The translations under genes and the position numbers were made by a program. Below, piece by piece: positions 1-6,920 of a stretch of DNA of 50,185 nt. The notes beneath the pieces are model-generated. The model was not told the origin of the DNA and ran no database searches. It worked only from the letters and a program-made list of their open reading frames with translations. The stretch's first letter is position 1. Every line of letters starts with the position of its first letter. The stretch covers positions 1 through 50,185 of the forward strand of contig JAEVHO010000003.1 in the NCBI GenBank assembly GCA_016802835.1, written 5' to 3'. This stretch comes from Micromonospora sp. ATA32. Its GTDB lineage: Bacteria > Actinomycetota > Actinomycetes > Mycobacteriales > Micromonosporaceae.

Positions 1-1023
1 GGGCCGCACCCACGCCGCCGTCGGCGTCGCGGGCGGTGAGTAGGGTGACGCCGCCGGGCTGCATTTCCAGCACGGTGGCCAGCGCCAGCGCCGGGGCGGC
101 CGCGCCGCAGTCCCCCAGCGCCCGGGTCACGGTGAGCTGGTCCGGACGGTGACCGAGGGCCTCGGCGGCCGGCCGGACTCGGTACCCTCGCGGCGGCCCA
201 GTTCCGTGGTGGCGAGCAGGGTGACCTCTGCGGCGGAGACGCCGGCCGCCGCCAGCACCCGACGCACGCATCCGGTCAGCGCCGCGGCGCCCGAGCCGCC
301 CGGTCCGTACCCGGTGGCGACCGCCCGGACCGCCGGACCGCCGTCGCCGCCGGTCAGCACGAAGACCGCCGCGCCGTCGCCGGCGCCGATCCCGTCGCCG
401 GCCGCCTCGATCGCGGTGGCCCAGGCTCGGTGCGCGGAGAACTCCTCGACGGCGCCGACCAGCATGATGTCGGCGTATCCGCGGCGAATCGCGTTGTCGG
501 CGTAGCGCACCGCGTTGAAGAAGGCCAGCGGCCCGCCGGCGAGGGTGGCGTTGACGCCCTTCAGGCGGTGCCGGATGGCCGACTGCCCGGCCGCGCAGTT
601 CATCACCGTGTTCGGAAACAGCACCGGGTTGACCAGATACGGCTTCTCGTTCGTGAGGGTGTCCCTGGTGTAGTCACTGGTGGACTTGAAGCTGCCCAGC
701 GTGGTCGCGAGCACCACGCCGATCCGGTGGCGGTTCTCGTCGTCCACCGCCAGCCCCGCGTCGGCCAGGGCGTCCCCGCACGCCACCACGGCCAGGCCCG
801 TGGCACGGTCGTAGAAGCTGGTACCGCGCCGGCCCAGCCGCTGCCGGATGTCCAAGCCCGGGAAGGCGTGCATGCCACCCGAGGGCAAGGGCTCGGCGGC
901 GACCGGGCCGGCCGGGATACCCGGGTGCCGGTCGCTGCCGATGGCGGCGAGCCGTTCGGCCAGCGCGCCACGGTGGTCCCCGGCTGAGCTGATGGCGGCA
1001 CGACCTGTGATCCGCAGGCTCAT
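1..1023 (-). CDS. Chain length factor (KS-beta) of a highly reducing type II PKS, 3' end cut by window edge
   Basis: This is a ketosynthase-fold partner that should pair with the adjacent KS to set polyketide chain length. It aligns with the KS along its length, but the active-site Cys position is Pro165 (LAGGPLAFF), so it cannot form the acyl-enzyme. A FPNTVMNCAAGQ segment precedes that site. The ATG at 1023 overlaps the KS stop (ATGA), so the two are translationally coupled. The open frame stops at 127, but from about 185 leftward another frame gives a normal KS C-terminus (ALGDCGAAAPALALATV) that runs off the window. This implies one missing base near the CCC at 185-187. Either the gene is intact and continues past base 1, or it has a real frameshift. 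Chain-length-factor identity is firm; its pairing with a polyene-type PKS is inferred from the neighbours. Confidence 0.88.
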
Positions 1024-2228
1024 CGAGGACTCCCGAGCATGACGATGGCGTTGTTGCCGCCGAACGCGAAACCGTTGTTCTGAACCACCCGGACCGTGGC
1101 CGGGCGGGCCTGGTTGGGCACCGGGTCGATCTGCGGGATCTGTGGGTCCGGATGGACCCAGTTGACCGTCGGCGGCAGGAAGCCCTGTTCGATGGCGATG
1201 ACCGAGGCGATCGCCCCGAACCCGCTGGCCGCGCCCATGGTGTGTCCGATCATCGATTTGATCGAGCTGACCGGTGGCGGTCGCTCGCCGAACACCTCGA
1301 TCACCGCCTGCGCCTCGACCAGGTCGTTGGCCGGGGTCCCGGTGCCGTGCGCGCAGATGTAGTCCACCTCGGACGGGTCGACCCCGGCGTTGCGGTGGGC
1401 GATGCGCATGCACTCCGCGATGGTGGCGCGGTCTGGCGCGACCGGATGGGTGGCGTCGCAGTTCACCCCGTACCCGAGCATCTCGGCATAGGCGTACGCG
1501 CCCCGCGAGGTGGCGTGCTCGAGCGTCTCCAGGACCAGCACCGCGCCGCCCTCGCCGGTGAGGATGCCGGAGCGGTCCCGGTCGAACGGGGAGCAGGCGG
1601 TCGCGGTCAGCGCGCCGAGGCGGTAGAAGCCCGCGTGGGCCCACCGGCACACCGAGTCGGCCCCGCCGGCCAACACCACGTCGGCTTCCCCGGTGGCCAG
1701 CAGGTCGTACGCGTATCCGATGGCGTAGTTGCTGGCCGAGCAGGCGGTCGCGAGGGTGACCGACTCACCGTGCAGGCCCAGTTCCTCGCTGACCGCGTGG
1801 GCGAGCCGCCCGGCCGGCAGTTGGGCCAGCAGATCCGGCGACATCGCGCCGAAGCCGTCCGCGACGATCTGCGCGGTCAGCGCCTCGACCACCACGGATT
1901 CGCCGCTGGTGGTGCCGATCACCGCGTGCGCCCGGCTGCGGTCGATGCGCTCCAAGTCGAGCTTGGCGTCCTCGGCGGCGAGGCGACCGGCTGTTGCGGC
2001 GAACTGGCTCGACCGCCCCCACTTCGCGGTGCTGATCCGCTGCAGCCATGCCGCCGGGTCGAACCCGCAGACCTCCCCACCGTGCTGGTGCGGGAAGCCG
2101 GTCGGATCGAACCCGGTGATCCGGGAGATGCCGGATCGGCCCGCCCGCAGCGCGGCGGCGAAGTCCGCAGCGCCCGTGCCGATGCTCGACACGGGCCCCA
2201 GGCCGGTCACGACGACGCGCTGCGTCAT
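1020..2228 (-). CDS. Beta-ketoacyl synthase (KS-alpha), type II PKS
   Basis: 402 aa condensing enzyme of the FabF/KAS II fold, expected to extend ACP-bound chains by decarboxylative condensation with malonyl-ACP as a heterodimer with the neighbouring chain length factor. The catalytic triad is visible: Cys163 in TACSAS, His294 in CAHGTGTP and His329 in MIGHTMG. The N-terminal VVVTGLGPVSSIG motif is also typical. The ATG at 2228 lies one base after the ACP stop and its own stop overlaps the start of the chain length factor, so KS, CLF and ACP form a tightly coupled leftward operon with two dehydratases and a ketoreductase. No AT or cyclase/aromatase is present, which fits a reducing (polyene) rather than an aromatic type II system. 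Malonyl transfer is presumably by the host FabD. Confidence 0.95.
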   Translation of the reverse strand: MTQRVVVTGLGPVSSIGTGAADFAAALRAGRSGISRITGFDPTGFPHQHGGEVCGFDPAAWLQRISTAKWGRSSQFAATAGRLAAEDAKLDLERIDRSRAHAVIGTTSGESVVVEALTAQIVADGFGAMSPDLLAQLPAGRLAHAVSEELGLHGESVTLATACSASNYAIGYAYDLLATGEADVVLAGGADSVCRWAHAGFYRLGALTATACSPFDRDRSGILTGEGGAVLVLETLEHATSRGAYAYAEMLGYGVNCDATHPVAPDRATIAECMRIAHRNAGVDPSEVDYICAHGTGTPANDLVEAQAVIEVFGERPPPVSSIKSMIGHTMGAASGFGAIASVIAIEQGFLPPTVNWVHPDPQIPQIDPVPNQARPATVRVVQNNGFAFGGNNAIVMLGSPR

Positions 2229-2229
2229 G

Positions 2230-2484
2230 TCAGTCCTGCCAACCGGCGTGCCGCGCGACGGCGTCGTAGGTGGTCTTCAGGTTGCGCAGCTCGGGTAGCT
2301 CGGACTGCGGGATCTCGACCTTGAACTGCTTGTCGATGCGAGCCACGATCTCGATCGCCCGCAGCGAGTCCGCGTCGTACTCCTCGGCGAAGTCGCCGGT
2401 GTCGGTGAGCTCGTGGGGTTCGACCTCCAGGACCTCAGCGATGATCTCGCGCAGCTGCTCGTACCGCTCATGGTAGCCGGACAT
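2230..2484 (-). CDS. Acyl carrier protein of the type II PKS
   Basis: 84 aa carrier protein. Ser40 in the DADSL motif is the phosphopantetheine site. It is followed by a helix II with many charged residues (RAIEIVARIDKQF). I start it at the ATG at 2484 because a strong ribosome site (TAGGAGGAGG, complement of 2491-2500) sits directly upstream; the longer in-frame extension lacks any family similarity. It carries the growing chain between the KS/CLF, KR and DH proteins. The stop is one base from the KS start. It is distinct in sequence from the two other stand-alone carriers in the window (14244 and 49856), which suggests separate partners. Confidence 0.93.
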   Translation of the reverse strand: MSGYHERYEQLREIIAEVLEVEPHELTDTGDFAEEYDADSLRAIEIVARIDKQFKVEIPQSELPELRNLKTTYDAVARHAGWQD

Positions 2485-2541
2485 GGCGATCCTCCTCCTA
2501 GTCGTGGTGTGCACCGGGCGGGCGGGCCGCACCGGGGACAG

Positions 2542-3003
2542 TCAGGCGGGCGTGGTGAGCGTGTCCGCGGGGCGGCGGGCCGCCATCAGGGAGCCGACGA
2601 CCGCGATGCGGCGGTCGCCGACCCAGCTCTCGCCGGTGGCGAAGGCCGTGTCGGCCACCACGCGTTCCAGATGCACGACGTGCCGCACCACGTCGCCGGG
2701 GTAGGTGTGTCCTTCGACGGTGTAGTCCCGGGCGCCGACGAACAGCAGCACGTGACCGGTGCCGGCGATCCCGCCGGCGAGCCAGAGCAGTGCGGCGCTC
2801 TGCCCGAACGACTCGATCAGCAACGACGCCGGATAGGCGTAGTCCTCGATGCCCGCGTCGTCGCCGAGGCGGGCATAACACGGTTCGGTGGCGGTGATCG
2901 CCTTGATCGTCTCGATGCTGCGCTCGCCGCGCGACAGCACCCGGTCGACCAGCAGCAGGGGGTACCGTTGCGGCAGCACGGCCCGGATCTGCGCGGCGTC
3001 CAT
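2542..3003 (-). CDS. Hotdog-fold dehydratase-like subunit lacking the catalytic His
   Basis: 153 aa FabZ/FabA-like hotdog protein. The N-terminal PQRYPLLLVDRVL matches the family's RFPFLLVDRV stretch, and the central helix LLIESFGQSAALL keeps the catalytic Glu (Glu64). The GHFPGxPxxPG loop is absent: the residue 14 before Glu64, where FabZ has His, is Ala50 in a diverged loop. It therefore probably works only with the next hotdog gene, as in heterodimeric dehydratases of highly reducing type II PKSs (ishigamide type). The ATG at 3003 overlaps that gene's stop in a TGATG arrangement, which fits one-to-one production. Role in the PKS is inferred from context. Confidence 0.85.
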   Translation of the reverse strand: MDAAQIRAVLPQRYPLLLVDRVLSRGERSIETIKAITATEPCYARLGDDAGIEDYAYPASLLIESFGQSAALLWLAGGIAGTGHVLLFVGARDYTVEGHTYPGDVVRHVVHLERVVADTAFATGESWVGDRRIAVVGSLMAARRPADTLTTPA

Positions 3004-3431
3004 CAGCTCACCCCGCCGTCCGTGCCGAAGACCGCCCGCAGCACCGTGGTCACCGTGCCGTCGCGCCGGCGGCCGACCGCCTTCACCGCGAGAGTGTCCC
3101 CGAGGGTGATCACGTCTGCGGTGAGTTCCAGCTCGTCGCCGCCCAGCAGGGCGGCCGTGAAGCGCACCGAGGTCACCGTGCGCAGCCGCGCCTGCGGGCC
3201 GAAGGCGGCGGCCATGGCCTGGCACAGCGTCTCGATGACGAAGGCCCCGGGATAGATGGGCATGCCGGGGAAGTGGCCCGCCAGGTTGGCGTCGTCCTCG
3301 ATCGGCATCCGCGCGACCACCCGCCGGCCGGCGTCGACCTCCTCGATGCGCAGTCGGATGAGCGCGACGAGCGGGGCGGCGCGGCCGGTGGCGGGATGCG
3401 GCGTCCACGGCGCGGCCTCGGTGACGGTCAC
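3003..3431 (-). CDS. FabZ-like 3-hydroxyacyl-ACP dehydratase, catalytic subunit
   Basis: 142 aa hotdog-fold protein with a complete dehydratase site: His53 in [11 protein letters not shown] and Glu67 in FVIETLCQ, 14 residues apart as in FabZ. It would dehydrate 3-hydroxyacyl-ACP to the trans-enoyl product after KR action. With no enoyl reductase nearby, the double bonds would be kept, giving a polyene. The GTG start at 3431 overlaps the ketoreductase stop by two bases. Upstream the frame remains open but runs antisense-like through the KR gene, so a longer start is unlikely. It probably pairs with the His-less hotdog protein encoded next. Confidence 0.9.
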   Translation of the reverse strand: MTVTEAAPWTPHPATGRAAPLVALIRLRIEEVDAGRRVVARMPIEDDANLAGHFPGMPIYPGAFVIETLCQAMAAAFGPQARLRTVTSVRFTAALLGGDELELTADVITLGDTLAVKAVGRRRDGTVTTVLRAVFGTDGGVS

Positions 3432-4168
3432 AGCGTGATCCCGCCGTCGACCTGGAACACCTGGCCGGTGACGTACGACGAGCGCTCGGAGAGGAGGAAC
3501 GCCACCATCTCGGCCACGTCGTCCGGCTGCCCGAAGCGGCCCAGCCCGATCAGGCCCAGTGCCTTGTCGCGGGTCTTCCCGGTCAGCGCTCCGGTCATGT
3601 CGGTTTCGATGAAGCCTGGGGCCACCACGTTGACCCGCACCCCGTACGGGGCGAGTTCCTTGGCCAGCGACCGGCTGAGCCCGATGATCCCCGCCTTGCT
3701 CGCCGCGTACGCGGTCTGGCCGTGGTTGCCGTAGATGCCGGCCACCGAGGACAGGTTGACGATTGTGCCGGCCCGCCGCTTCATGAAGCGGAACGACATC
3801 GCCCGGCAGAAGCTCCACGTCCCGCCGAGGTTGGTGTCCACCACCGCCGCGAAGTCCGGCCGCCGGGCCAGGACCATCGGGCTGTCGCGGGTGATCCCGG
3901 CATTGTTCACCAGGCACCCGGCCGGGCCCAGCTCCCGTTCCGCGGCGGCGACGAACGCCTCGACCGCGTCGTCGTCGGTGACGTCACACGGCGCGAAGTA
4001 CGACGGCACGCCGGTCTCGGCGACCTCCGCTGCGGTCTTCTCGGCGGCCTCGCTGGGCGTGCTGTAGCAGCACGCCACGGGCTGTCCCTGCCCGGCCAGC
4101 CGCAGGGCCACCGCGCGGCCGATCCCCCGTGACGCACCCGTCACGAGCGCTGGCGGGTACTCCCCCAT
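3428..4168 (-). CDS. 3-oxoacyl-ACP reductase (FabG-like ketoreductase)
   Basis: 246 aa short-chain dehydrogenase that reduces 3-ketoacyl-ACP with NADPH. The cofactor loop GASRGIG is at residues 11-17, NNAG at 88-91, and the catalytic set is Ser140/141, Tyr154 and Lys158 (YAASK). The C-terminus GGITL is typical of FabG. I start it at the ATG at 4168 because a GGAGGAGGGG ribosome site lies just upstream; the open frame extends to 4237 without family similarity. It is the first gene of the leftward PKS operon. The gap before it (4169-4285) holds a near-palindrome related to the cluster-wide promoter element. Confidence 0.94.
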   Translation of the reverse strand: MGEYPPALVTGASRGIGRAVALRLAGQGQPVACCYSTPSEAAEKTAAEVAETGVPSYFAPCDVTDDDAVEAFVAAAERELGPAGCLVNNAGITRDSPMVLARRPDFAAVVDTNLGGTWSFCRAMSFRFMKRRAGTIVNLSSVAGIYGNHGQTAYAASKAGIIGLSRSLAKELAPYGVRVNVVAPGFIETDMTGALTGKTRDKALGLIGLGRFGQPDDVAEMVAFLLSERSSYVTGQVFQVDGGITL

Positions 4169-4199
4169 GGGCCCCTCCTCCGGGTGCGGAAACACTTCG

Positions 4200-4217
4200 A
4201 CATACAAGCTCGTATGT
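4200..4217. promoter_or_regulatory. Near-palindromic candidate operator upstream of the PKS operon
   Basis: ACATACAAGCTCGTATGT reads as an inverted repeat with perfect 6-bp arms (ACATAC/GTATGT) and 16 of 18 matching positions overall. Each half contains the CTYGYRT element seen in the other intergenic regions (CTCGTAT on the plus strand, CTTGTAT on the minus strand). It lies about 32 bp upstream of the KR start. The rest of 4169-4285 shows nothing else I can name. Confidence 0.5.
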
Positions 4218-4285
4218 TGGCCCTCATCGTGGAACATTCAAGCGGGGAAGGCAATAGAGAAGCGAAGAAACGAGTTGAACACTCG

Positions 4286-5461
4286 TCACAATCCGAGCGA
4301 ATCCGTGTCCGCCCCGGGCGCCGGGGCGGCCTTCCTGATCCGCGTGGGGGTGCGGGAGAACTTCACCGCCGGGCCGGTCAGCGGTGCCTGCGTACCGTTG
4401 TGCAGGGTGGTGTCCTGCAGCATCTCGCGGGCCCGTACGCGCGGATCCGCGGCCACCTCCGCCAGGTTGCGGACCTGTTCGGCCACCAACCCGGCAGCGC
4501 ACATTGCCCGCACCGCCTCGTCCGCCGGTCGCGCCCGGCACCAGGCCGCCACCCGGGCGTCGATCTCCGCGCGGTTCTCCCGGCGTCCGGCCAGCCGCTC
4601 GTATCCGGGGGCGCGGGCCAGCTCGGGGCAGCCCAGGATGCCGGTCAGCGCTCTCCAGTGCTTGTCCAGGGCGACCGACAGGTACACCGCGGCGCCGTCG
4701 GCGCAGGGATAGACGTTGGACGGCACCGCGAAGTCGGTCTGGTTGCCCCACCGGCCCGGAGCCGCCCCGGTTGCCGCGAGTGTGAGCAGACCGCAGCTGC
4801 TGGACAGCATGGTGTCCAGCATGGACACGTCGACGTGCTGGCCCTCACCGGTACGATCCCGGTGCGCCAGCGCGGCCAGCGCACCGATCGCCGCGTGCAG
4901 GCCGGCGAGTTCGTCGGCGAGAAAGGTGGGTGCTCGCACGGGTTGACCGTCCGGCTCGCCGTTGAGCGCCATCCACCCGCTCGCGGCCTGGATCACCGGG
5001 TCGTACGCGGGTCGGTCGATGTCCGGCCCGTACTGGCCCCAGCCCGTGATCGAGACCATCACCAGGTCCGGGCGCACCGCCAGGCAGTCGTCGTACCCGA
5101 CCCCCCAACCGGCCAACGTGCCCGGCTTGTAGTTCTCCACCACGAGGTCGGCCCGACGCACCAGCGCGAGGAACCCCTGGCGGCCCTCGTCGGTGCGCAG
5201 GTCCAGGCCGATGCTGCGTTTGTTGCGGTTCACCGTCTCCCGGAACCACGACAGGCCGGTGCCGGGGATCGCCGGGGGCACGTCACCGTCGCGGCCGTAC
5301 GGCAGCTCCACCCGGATCACGTCGGCGCCCATGTCGGCCAGCACGCAGGTGGCCAGCGGCCCGGACCACACCTTGGCCACCTCGATCACGACGAGCCCGT
5401 GCAGCGGCCCGTCGACGTCGGTGCGGGCCGAGCGGTAGAAGTGCGAGCGGTCCACGTTCAC
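4286..5461 (-). CDS. Family III CoA transferase (CaiB/BaiF type)
   Basis: 391 aa protein that should move CoA between carboxylic acids through a mixed anhydride on an Asp. The N-terminus (LVVIEVAKVWSGPLATCVLADMG shortened: VVIEVAKVWSGP) and the later GADVIRVELP, NRNKRSIGLDL and ENYKPG motifs are characteristic. The probable catalytic Asp is in RPAYDPVIQAASG. The GTG start at 5461 overlaps the thiolase stop (GTGA), so the two are coupled. In context it would activate or release an acyl group as a CoA thioester for the adjacent thiolase or for the acyl-CoA dehydrogenases further right. The actual substrate cannot be read from sequence. Confidence 0.92.
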   Translation of the reverse strand: MNVDRSHFYRSARTDVDGPLHGLVVIEVAKVWSGPLATCVLADMGADVIRVELPYGRDGDVPPAIPGTGLSWFRETVNRNKRSIGLDLRTDEGRQGFLALVRRADLVVENYKPGTLAGWGVGYDDCLAVRPDLVMVSITGWGQYGPDIDRPAYDPVIQAASGWMALNGEPDGQPVRAPTFLADELAGLHAAIGALAALAHRDRTGEGQHVDVSMLDTMLSSSCGLLTLAATGAAPGRWGNQTDFAVPSNVYPCADGAAVYLSVALDKHWRALTGILGCPELARAPGYERLAGRRENRAEIDARVAAWCRARPADEAVRAMCAAGLVAEQVRNLAEVAADPRVRAREMLQDTTLHNGTQAPLTGPAVKFSRTPTRIRKAAPAPGADTDSLGL

Positions 5462-6591
5462 ACCCGCTGCAGGATCGTCGCGGTGCCCAGCGAGCCGCCG
5501 CAGCACATGGTGACCAGTGCGGTCTCGGCATCCCGGCGTTCCATCTCGTACAGGGCCGTGACCAACAGCCGGCTGCCGCTGCAGCCCAGCGGATGACCCA
5601 GCGCGATGGCGCCACCGCCGGTGTTCACCAGGGCGGGATCCACCCCGTACCGCCGGGCCCAGTTGAGCACCACCGCGGCGAAGGCCTCGTTCACCTCGTA
5701 CGTGTCCACGTCGCCGATTTTCATGCCGGTCTGCGCGAGCACCCGGGCGGTCGCGGTCACCGGCCCGTCCAGCAGGAAGTACGGGTCCGCCCCGGTGACC
5801 GTCTGCCCGAGCATCCGGGCACGGGGCCGCAGGCCCAGTGTCGCGGCGCGCTCCCGCGACATCCACAGCAGCGCCGCCGCGCCGTCGGAGATCTGCGAGG
5901 TCGTACCGGCGGTGTGCACGGCACCCGGCACGTTCGGGCGCAGCCCCGCCAGGCCCGTCAGGGTGGTCTCGCGCAGACCCTCGTCCCGGGCCAGCCCGGC
6001 GAAGGGCAGGACCTCGGCGTCGAAGTGCCCGGCGTCCCACGCCTGCCGGGCCCTGCTCTGCGACAGCACCCCGTAGGCGTCCACCTCCGCCCGGGTGAAT
6101 CCCTCGCGGGCGGCGATCCGCTCGGCCCCGCCGAACTGCGACTTCGGCGGATCGTCCCAGGGGTAGTCGGCGGACTTGTAGTGCCCGGGCCCCTGGTAGA
6201 GGTTCACCCCGATCGGCACGCGACTCATCGACTCCACCCCGCAGGCGATGCCCACGTCGATCGCCCCGCTGCCGATCAGTGCGGCGACCAGGTGGTTGGC
6301 CTGCTGGGCCGACCCGCACGAGGCGTCCACCGTGGTGCAGCCCACCTGCGGGTCCCACCCCGCGTTCAGCCAGGCGTTGCGGGTCACGTTGAGGCTCTGC
6401 TCACCGGCCTGGGTGACGCAACCGCCGATCACCTGGTCCACCTGTCCCGGCTCCAGGCCGGCTGCGGTGATCACCCCGTCGAGCACGTGCCGCAGCAGTT
6501 GCACCGCCTTGTGCCCGCTCAACGCGCCACCGCGCCGGCCGATCGGCGTACGCACGGCGGCCACCAGCACCGGTTCACGGTCGGTCGTCAT
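5458..6591 (-). CDS. Thiolase (acetyl-CoA acyltransferase family)
   Basis: 377 aa thiolase with all three catalytic regions: Cys92 in DASCGSAQQ, His333 in GHPLGCSG and Cys363 in MCCGGSLG. It can make or cleave 3-ketoacyl-CoA. It sits between the ferredoxin and CoA transferase genes with ATGA-type overlaps on both sides, so the three form one leftward operon from the promoter region at 6783-6920. It could supply a starter unit or shorten a side chain; the direction is not visible from sequence. FadA-like length and motifs make the family call secure. Confidence 0.94.
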   Translation of the reverse strand: MTTDREPVLVAAVRTPIGRRGGALSGHKAVQLLRHVLDGVITAAGLEPGQVDQVIGGCVTQAGEQSLNVTRNAWLNAGWDPQVGCTTVDASCGSAQQANHLVAALIGSGAIDVGIACGVESMSRVPIGVNLYQGPGHYKSADYPWDDPPKSQFGGAERIAAREGFTRAEVDAYGVLSQSRARQAWDAGHFDAEVLPFAGLARDEGLRETTLTGLAGLRPNVPGAVHTAGTTSQISDGAAALLWMSRERAATLGLRPRARMLGQTVTGADPYFLLDGPVTATARVLAQTGMKIGDVDTYEVNEAFAAVVLNWARRYGVDPALVNTGGGAIALGHPLGCSGSRLLVTALYEMERRDAETALVTMCCGGSLGTATILQRV

Positions 6592-6782
6592 TCCTGCTCC
6601 AGCCTGATCGCGAACTTCGGGCAGGCCCGTTGCGCTTCCTGCACGGCATCCCACAGCGACTCGGCCGGACGGTCCTGCAGCACGTGCAGCAGGTCGTCGT
6701 CGCCGACGCGGAAGACCTCTGGCGCCGCCTGGGCGCACAGTCCGTTGCTGTCGCAGCTGTCGTAGTCAACCCGTACCCACAC
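6588..6782 (-). CDS. Small [3Fe-4S] ferredoxin
   Basis: 64 aa ferredoxin with three cluster Cys: two in CDSNGLC and one in ACP near the C-terminus, with a PEVF segment between them, the usual pattern for [3Fe-4S] ferredoxins of actinomycete P450 systems. It uses a GTG start at 6782 and its stop overlaps the thiolase ATG. It is the only ferredoxin in the window, so it is a reasonable electron donor for one or more of the three P450s, although it lies in the thiolase operon. No ferredoxin reductase gene is present. Confidence 0.93.
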   Translation of the reverse strand: MWVRVDYDSCDSNGLCAQAAPEVFRVGDDDLLHVLQDRPAESLWDAVQEAQRACPKFAIRLEQE

Positions 6783-6815
6783 GTCAGCCCCTCCACCGTG
6801 TCCAGTAGTCCAGCA

Positions 6816-6887
6816 CTCGCATCTCGGAAAACACTACTCGTATGTGCGGCAAGAGTCTTGTGTCTTGCACAGACCCTCGTCTAGCGT
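6816..6887. promoter_or_regulatory. Divergent promoter region with four CTYGYRT-type elements
   Basis: In the 138-bp gap between the ferredoxin and AMP-ligase genes, plus-strand CTCG/CTTG elements start at 6816, 6837 (CTCGTATGTG), 6857 (CTTGTGTCTT) and 6876, spaced 21, 20 and 19 bp, close to two helical turns each. TAGCGT at 6882-6887 fits a -10 for the rightward gene; the same hexamer occurs before the gene at 14244. Promoter assignment is inference. Confidence 0.55.
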
Positions 6888-6920
6888 TCTGGCCGACAAG
6901 CGGCTCCGCGGGAGGTTGCA

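Noticed and set aside
127..1650. Long leftward open frame extending the chain length factor upstream into the KS gene
   Set aside because: Only the part from 1023 downward resembles a ketosynthase. The upstream part is the antisense-free third frame of the KS gene; the ATG at 1023 with ATGA overlap is the natural start.
2542..3003. Calling the first hotdog gene a non-functional pseudogene
   Set aside because: Its frame is intact, the Glu and core motifs are kept, and it overlaps its partner precisely, which argues for a working non-catalytic subunit.
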